A DNA stretch of 11,116 bases, from contig JBFYSV010000287.1 of NCBI GenBank assembly GCA_041301185.1, forward strand, positions 1-11,116, given 5' to 3'. This document shows, piece by piece, positions 6,886-11,116 of this stretch. The stretch comes from JAQBDA01 sp041301185. Its GTDB lineage: Bacteria > Chloroflexota > Anaerolineae > Anaerolineales > UBA4823. The notes beneath the pieces are model-generated. The model was not told the origin of the DNA. It was given only the letters and a program-made list of their open reading frames with translations, and did not search any database. How positions within the stretch are numbered: the stretch's first letter is position 1; each line of letters starts with the position of its first letter. A program made the translations under genes and the position numbers.

Positions 6886-7740
6886 CTAAGCCTCGCCGCT
6901 GATCTCCATCCAGCGCTGCTTTACAAGCAGGGCATCGTCTTCCAGGACAGGGCTTTCGCACAAGATGCGCCCGGCGCAGCCCAGCTCCTTGAGCGCCTGC
7001 AGAATACCGCTCAGATCCAGGTCGGAATCTTGCAGAGCCAGATGTTCCCTCTCGCCTTTTCCAGTGTATTCAATCCCAGAAATGTGGCAGTGCAGGCGTT
7101 TTAACGCGGATTCCCCCAAAGCTTTCCCGTAAGTTTCCAGGGTGCGCATCCATTCGGCATAGCTGTTCATCGAACCGTCTCCGCTTCGGGCATGGAGATG
7201 GGCGAAATCCAGGCACGGTTCTACACCTTCAATTTCCTGGCTCATCACCAGGGTGTCTTCCAGGGATCCTAACATGGCAGATTTGCCCATCATTTCCGGG
7301 CGCAGGATGACCGGGTTGCCCGCAACCCGCAGGTCATCGATACAACCATGCAACCGGAGGATCGCGCCGGGCAGCACTTTATCCGGGGGTTGCTCAAAAT
7401 ATGATCCGGGATGGAAGATGATATCGGTCGCCCCGGCAAGATACCCGTAATAGGCAGCATCCATCAGCCGCTGGCGAGATTTTGGCCACTCCTCGTCGTC
7501 GGCGTTCAGGTTGATAAAGTATGGCGCGTGCACGCTGATCGCTACACCCGATTTCTGGGCAGTGGATTTGATCTCTGCGCAGGTCTCGGGGCTAACCCGC
7601 ACCGAACGCACCCATCCGAGCTCCATGCCCAGCAGTCCCAGCTCTGCAGAGCGCTGCACCGCGCCAACACTGCCGCCAGGTTTCTTTGGGGTAGATTGCG
7701 GTGCACCAACGGTGCCAAAACGAAAAGAGAGTGTAGCCAT
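6886..7740 (-). CDS. Endonuclease IV-like TIM-barrel protein (AP endonuclease 2 / xylose isomerase-like fold)
   Basis: 284 residues, the length of endonuclease IV, a three-metal enzyme that cuts DNA 5' of abasic sites. Landmarks in order: SVHAPYFINL (H71), IIFHPGS (H110), RPEMMGK (E149), CLDFAH (D178, H181), RLHCHISG (H217 or H219), GEREHL (H233) and ILCESP (E262). They match most of the metal ligands of E. coli Nfo. The segment that is normally an Asp-X-His in Nfo reads EREH here, so the third metal site is altered or rearranged, as in divergent archaeal-type relatives. Abasic-site endonuclease is the best guess, but a sugar isomerase-like role in the same fold cannot be excluded. ATG at 7738-7740 has GAGGT 5 bases upstream. 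The gene lies 62 bp after dgkA on the same strand. Confidence 0.85.
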   Translation of the reverse strand: MATLSFRFGTVGAPQSTPKKPGGSVGAVQRSAELGLLGMELGWVRSVRVSPETCAEIKSTAQKSGVAISVHAPYFINLNADDEEWPKSRQRLMDAAYYGYLAGATDIIFHPGSYFEQPPDKVLPGAILRLHGCIDDLRVAGNPVILRPEMMGKSAMLGSLEDTLVMSQEIEGVEPCLDFAHLHARSGDGSMNSYAEWMRTLETYGKALGESALKRLHCHISGIEYTGKGEREHLALQDSDLDLSGILQALKELGCAGRILCESPVLEDDALLVKQRWMEISGEA

Positions 7741-7802
7741 AGAGTACCTCGATTATTTGTAGGATTCAGCGCCAGCTAGCCCAAGCTACGACACCGGCTG
7801 GT

Positions 7803-8192
7803 TTAGCGAAAGGAGAGGGTCTGCAAGCGCTGCCAGAGAGGCGGTCCCAGGATCAGAAGACCGATAATTGCTGAGCCACCCGCAGCGATTAGCACTGCCG
7901 CCGCCCCAACATCCTTGCCAACCTTTGCCAGGTCGTCTTGCTCGTGCTTGCTGGCAAGATCCACCACCGCCTCCAGGGCGGTGTTGATAAACTCGGCAGT
8001 CCAAACCATTGCAATCGCCACAATGATCATCGCCCAATCTCTCGCCGTCAGGCGCAACCAGAAAGATACCAGGATGACTGCCAAGCTGAACACGGCGTGA
8101 ATCCAGGCGTTCCTTTGCGTGCGCAGGACAAACCACCATCCCGAAAAAGCATACTGGAAGGACCTGGCTCGGGATTTAAGGAAAGATCGCAT
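7803..8192 (-). CDS. dgkA: Small integral-membrane diacylglycerol/undecaprenol kinase (DgkA family)
   Basis: 129 residues, the usual size of the prokaryotic trimeric lipid kinase. It phosphorylates diacylglycerol or, in Gram-positive homologues, undecaprenol, recycling the lipid carrier for wall synthesis. Three membrane helices are visible (about 31-48, 53-72 and 96-116). The family signature is intact: TAEFINTALEAVVDL (E67, N70, E74) and KVGKDVGAAAVL (K93, D94), with spacing matching the catalytic residues of E. coli DgkA. The setting, after ybeY, is the one usually held by the undecaprenol kinase version, so that substrate is the better guess. ATG at 8190-8192 has no clear Shine-Dalgarno sequence; the N-terminus (MRSFLKSRARSFQYAFSG) looks normal for the family. 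It begins 54 bp after ybeY ends. Confidence 0.94.
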   Translation of the reverse strand: MRSFLKSRARSFQYAFSGWWFVLRTQRNAWIHAVFSLAVILVSFWLRLTARDWAMIIVAIAMVWTAEFINTALEAVVDLASKHEQDDLAKVGKDVGAAAVLIAAGGSAIIGLLILGPPLWQRLQTLSFR

Positions 8193-8246
8193 GGGTGAAT
8201 TTCTGTAATAGCAGTATTTGTAAAACTGGCCTGCCGGTCTGCTGGC

Positions 8247-8723
8247 TCAATCCGGGCTGGGGGCAGGCCCTAAAATAGAGCATCCCAGGCTTTGCAAGAT
8301 TTCAGCCTGTTTTGCCCACATATTTTCTTTCTCAGCTACCTCAGCGTGATCGTAACCCAGCAGGTGCAACACCCCGTGCACCACCAGGAGCTGGACCTCA
8401 TCCAGGATGGGGTGCCCGCCGGACTTGGATTGGGCCAGCGCCTGTGGGTAAGAGATGAGAACATCCCCCAGGTAAATCCCTTCGCTATCGGGATCGGCAT
8501 CCTCGGAGGGAAAAGAGAGCACATCGGTCGGCGCGTCAATCCCCAGGAATTGGCGGTTGAGCGCCTGCAACTGCTCGTCACCGCTGATTACGAGCGTCAA
8601 CTCGGCGCCGGACGGTGCTCCGGCGTGATGCAAGGTTGCTTGGGCTGCTCGCTGCAGCTCGCTTTTCTTGACCTGCGGATCGATGGGGAGCGGGAGATGT
8701 TTGGCAAACTGGACGGAGATCAT
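8247..8723 (-). CDS. ybeY: Endoribonuclease YbeY (rRNA maturation factor)
   Basis: A 158-residue single-strand endoribonuclease of the UPF0054 family, acting in 16S rRNA 3'-end maturation and ribosome quality control. The zinc signature HGVLHLLGYDH is complete (H116, H120, H126), preceded by the conserved TDVLSFP (66-72) and GDVLIS (86-91). The start codon overlaps the pgpH stop by 4 bp (ATGA), with no clear ribosome binding site, so translation is probably coupled to pgpH. dgkA follows. The family and function are secure. Confidence 0.97.
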   Translation of the reverse strand: MISVQFAKHLPLPIDPQVKKSELQRAAQATLHHAGAPSGAELTLVISGDEQLQALNRQFLGIDAPTDVLSFPSEDADPDSEGIYLGDVLISYPQALAQSKSGGHPILDEVQLLVVHGVLHLLGYDHAEVAEKENMWAKQAEILQSLGCSILGPAPSPD

Positions 8724-10897
8724 CGTGGCTCGGTTTTTGGCGAGTCTGCCCGCGAGGGAGTGGTAATTTCGGTAGATGGGTTGTTGGTGTGCAGGGTAGG
8801 AATCGTATCGACCTGTTGAGCTGCGGTGTGCTTTTCGATCTTGGGGTATTCGATGCGTGGATGATAGATACCGCGCAGGGTGGTTGTGAACGAGTCGGTA
8901 ATCTGATCCAGATCGCGCAGCGTGAGGTTCGTGTCGTCCAGCTGACCGCTTGCGACTCGATTCTCGATGACCGACCTGATCACATTGCGCATTTCGTTCT
9001 CGTCTTTTGGGCGTTCGGCGCGCACGCGTGCCTCGCTGCCATCGGCAAGCATCAGGATGGCAGTTTCGCGCGAGCCGGGTTTAGGGCCGGGATAGCGGAA
9101 TTGTTCCTGGTCCACTTTTGACTCGTCTCCATTGGCTGCCTCCAGCGCTTTGGCATATTGGTAGCTGGTAAGCATTGTCCCATGGTGTTCGAGTATGAAA
9201 TCCCTAATCCGGCCTGGCAGGCGATACTTGCGCGCCAGTTCTTGCCCATCGATGACATGCTGGATGATGATGCGGGCTGAGGCGGTCGGCGCCAGCTTGT
9301 CATGGGGATTAGGCGACCCTGGCACCTGATTTTCAATATAGAACATCGGATTGAGTACTTTGCCCACATCGTGATAAAGCGCGCCAACACGGGTCAAGAT
9401 GGGGTCAGCGCCAATCCGCTCGGCAGCCTGTTCAGCCAGGTTGGCAACCTGCAAGGTGTGCTGATAAGTGCCAGGAGCATTGCGTAAGAGCATCTGCAAC
9501 AGCGGGGAATCTGGACGGGAGATCTCCATAAGTTGCAAGGCTGTGGTCAGTCCCAAAAATTGCGCCAGGAAGAATTGCAGGATGACGGTCAGGCTGGCAG
9601 AGGCGATGCCGTTCAGCAAAGCCGCGCCCAGCAATGGGTAGATGGGCACGAGCTCAGCCAGTGACTGGGGCGGGCGGAAGGCAATTGCGACGATTGCACT
9701 GCACCCGGCAACCGCTGCACCTGCCCGGAAGAATGCTGTCAGCCTGCGGGCAGAGCCCAGGGTCAGCACACCGATATAACCGCTGAATAAATAATATAGG
9801 TGGAGTTCAGCGGCGTTGGGTTGTCCAAATGAGACCAGGAAAACCAGGGGCAGCGAGGATATGAGCGCCAGGTCGGGGCGGAACAGCACGGCAACGGTCA
9901 TGCTATAGGCAGCCATCGGGATCAGGTAAGAAAGAACCGGCTCGGCATAGATCAGCAGGCTGCCACCGATCAAGAAGGCGGTGAAGAGCGAGGCAAACAG
10001 GGTCAGCCCGCGCAGGTCTTGCAGTAGGGTAGCCCTGCGCCGCAGGTAAAGCACAATCAGGGTGATCGAAAGGATCGCCACCCCTGCTGCCCCAATCAGC
10101 TCATTCCAGTTGAATTGCGGCTGTGCCAGACCCAGTACCACCAGCGCTTCCAGTATTGCGGGGCTGATCACCTGGCCCCGCTGAACGATAGTTTCACCTG
10201 CCTTGTAAGAGCGGCTGATCGGAGCTACCCCATCCATCGCCATCTGGCGGGTGGTTTCGGTCAGGCTTTCACTGTACGTGCTGTTGGGAGTGACGAAAGC
10301 TTCTACCAGCTCAACAACGATATCCGCCTGGTCCTCGGTCAGGGATAAGCTGACCAGGGGTGGGATCGTGCGCCGGGCTTCTTCCAGGCGATCGTCCCGG
10401 ATGGCTCCGCGCATCACCTGCTCCAGGACCTCTATGGCTTCCTGGTAAATCGCCTGCCAGCGCGGGTCGCTCAACGACAAAATCGCCTGGGCGGTTTCCT
10501 GATCTAGGTTTATCGAATCCAGGGCAGAAAGATCAGCCAGTTTTTGCTCATTGGTAGCGAATGTATCGGCGCGCACATTTGTAATGAAGGTTAGGGCCGT
10601 GCGCAGGCTTTCCAATTGGCGGCGGGCAATGCTGGAATCGGAGGAGGTATAGACCGGTGCTACGTTTCGTGCCGCGATCTCGCGCTGCTGTTCGGTCAGC
10701 ACATCGCTTTCGTAGGTTAGTGCGGAGGGAGCCAGGATATCCTGGGGCGCAACCTGACCGGCTTGCAAGGAAGGCGAGCTAAAACTTCCCAGGACAGGAA
10801 TTACCAGCGCCAGCAAGGTTAGTGCTGTGGTGACCAGCAGGAGCAGGATCAGGAATATTTTGCGCCGTCGCGGCTGTTTTTCATGTAGCTCAGTCAT
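8720..10897 (-). CDS. pgpH: 7TM-HD family cyclic-di-AMP phosphodiesterase (PgpH-like)
   Basis: A 725-residue membrane phosphodiesterase; characterised PgpH proteins hydrolyse c-di-AMP to pApA. Layout: cytoplasmic basic head (RRRK), TM1 (about 14-37), extracytoplasmic 7TMR-HDED domain (about 40-262), a bundle of further membrane helices (about 265-455), then the cytosolic HD domain (about 470-640). The HD metal ligands are visible: H480 (TYQHTLQVANL), H509-D510 (YHDVGK), H547, H571-H572 (LEHHG) and D619 (LADG). After about residue 690 there is a polar Thr/Pro/Ser tail of some 35 residues that looks disordered. ATG at 10895-10897 has no convincing Shine-Dalgarno sequence. The 60-bp gap after yqeY shows only a weak promoter-like TTGTTT/TAACAG pair. 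It overlaps ybeY. No phoH, its frequent upstream partner, lies in the window. The c-di-AMP specificity is inferred from the family. Confidence 0.95.
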   Translation of the reverse strand: MTELHEKQPRRRKIFLILLLLVTTALTLLALVIPVLGSFSSPSLQAGQVAPQDILAPSALTYESDVLTEQQREIAARNVAPVYTSSDSSIARRQLESLRTALTFITNVRADTFATNEQKLADLSALDSINLDQETAQAILSLSDPRWQAIYQEAIEVLEQVMRGAIRDDRLEEARRTIPPLVSLSLTEDQADIVVELVEAFVTPNSTYSESLTETTRQMAMDGVAPISRSYKAGETIVQRGQVISPAILEALVVLGLAQPQFNWNELIGAAGVAILSITLIVLYLRRRATLLQDLRGLTLFASLFTAFLIGGSLLIYAEPVLSYLIPMAAYSMTVAVLFRPDLALISSLPLVFLVSFGQPNAAELHLYYLFSGYIGVLTLGSARRLTAFFRAGAAVAGCSAIVAIAFRPPQSLAELVPIYPLLGAALLNGIASASLTVILQFFLAQFLGLTTALQLMEISRPDSPLLQMLLRNAPGTYQHTLQVANLAEQAAERIGADPILTRVGALYHDVGKVLNPMFYIENQVPGSPNPHDKLAPTASARIIIQHVIDGQELARKYRLPGRIRDFILEHHGTMLTSYQYAKALEAANGDESKVDQEQFRYPGPKPGSRETAILMLADGSEARVRAERPKDENEMRNVIRSVIENRVASGQLDDTNLTLRDLDQITDSFTTTLRGIYHPRIEYPKIEKHTAAQQVDTIPTLHTNNPSTEITTPSRADSPKTEPR

Positions 10898-10957
10898 AAC
10901 GGTTTTTGTGTGGCAGGCTGTTACAGAGAAAAACCAATTAAAACAATCACGCCTAAT

Positions 10958-11116
10958 CTAAACCTCAAGCAGCTTGCGCACTACCTGGCTGGCTTCGTTG
11001 CCAGATGCCCGCCCTTGCAGCCTGGGCACGAGGAGCTTCATTACCAGCCCCATCTCTTTGGGCGAGGTTGCTCCCGCCTCGGCAATCGCCTGGCGCGCCA
11101 GCTCCTCCAGCTCCTG
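10958..11116 (-). CDS. yqeY: GatB/YqeY domain-containing protein, C-terminal part
   Basis: The last 52 codons of a gene entering from the right edge, ending at TAG (10958-10960). The residues match the C-terminal end of YqeY-type proteins: a helix ELEELARQAIAEAGA, then the motif SPKEMGLVMKLLVPRLQGRA, then ASQVVRKLL. The domain is shared with the tail of GatB, the tRNA-dependent amidotransferase subunit, and is thought to contact tRNA; the role of free YqeY is not settled. The mention of GRASG followed by a final amphipathic helix is typical. It is on the same strand as pgpH, 60 bp upstream, and may be in one operon with it. Confidence 0.88.
   Translation of the reverse strand, partial: QELEELARQAIAEAGATSPKEMGLVMKLLVPRLQGRASGNEASQVVRKLLEV

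Noticed and set aside
6872..6910. Small palindrome near GAGGGCTAAGCCTC between the convergent genes, considered as a shared terminator
   Set aside because: The stem is only about 4 bp, with no T-run on either side, and it overlaps the end of the minus-strand gene.
7786..8139. Alternative minus-strand frame overlapping dgkA
   Set aside because: The frame at 7803-8192 carries the full DgkA signature, so this one is an out-of-frame shadow.
8292..8819. Plus-strand open frame of 175 codons over ybeY and the end of pgpH
   Set aside because: Both genes beneath it are conserved, with intact catalytic motifs; no start signal supports the antisense frame.
10898..10957. Promoter before pgpH (TTGTTT, 17 bp, TAACAG on the minus strand)
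   Set aside because: The -10 matches only three of six bases; read-through from yqeY is equally likely.
1..11116. Search by eye for CRISPR arrays, tRNA or rRNA genes, transposases and phage genes
   Set aside because: No direct-repeat array, cloverleaf, rRNA segment or mobile-element protein was seen; the Thr/Pro codon repeats at about 6266-6490 encode a protein stalk and are not a DNA repeat array.

Overview
The gene content suggests a bacterium of the Chloroflexota, most likely an Anaerolineae-type lineage. The evidence is the style of PheS (a Cys4 knuckle before the active-site strand), the PheT N-terminal insertion, a lipoprotein and a membrane-anchored protein with Thr/Pro-rich linkers, and a T-box leader in a moderately GC-rich genome. 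This placement is inference from protein character, not from a marker-gene search. The whole window looks like ordinary chromosome. I see no insertion sequence with a transposase, no CRISPR array, no tRNA or rRNA, and no phage genes.

Right part (about 6886-11116, all minus strand, read right to left): the end of a YqeY/GatB-like gene, then pgpH (7TM-HD c-di-AMP phosphodiesterase), ybeY (rRNA-maturation endoribonuclease, overlapping pgpH by 4 bp as ATGA), dgkA (small membrane diacylglycerol or undecaprenol kinase), and an endonuclease IV-like TIM-barrel gene. The pgpH-ybeY-dgkA order matches the conserved housekeeping cluster of many Gram-positive bacteria. It combines second-messenger turnover, rRNA processing and lipid-carrier phosphorylation.

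Middle (about 5156-6871, plus strand): a two-gene unit. The first gene is a lipoprotein of the SurA/PrsA parvulin type, with a TATAAT box placed so that its mRNA would be almost leaderless. The second is a single-pass membrane protein with a Thr/Pro-rich stalk and an extracytoplasmic C-terminal domain that I do not recognise. Both are probably cell-envelope proteins. This unit is divergent from plsC on its left and convergent with the endonuclease IV-like gene on its right.

Left part (1-4895, minus strand): plsC (acyltransferase), then a consensus-like promoter, a long leader RNA, pheS and pheT, and finally the first 15 codons of another small gene. The leader is a T-box riboswitch: Stem I with a UUC (Phe) specifier, the T-box core, and a mutually exclusive antiterminator and terminator. 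It should switch pheST on when uncharged tRNA-Phe accumulates. A near-perfect 14-bp inverted repeat lies between the predicted transcription start and T-box Stem I and is the least explained piece of DNA here.
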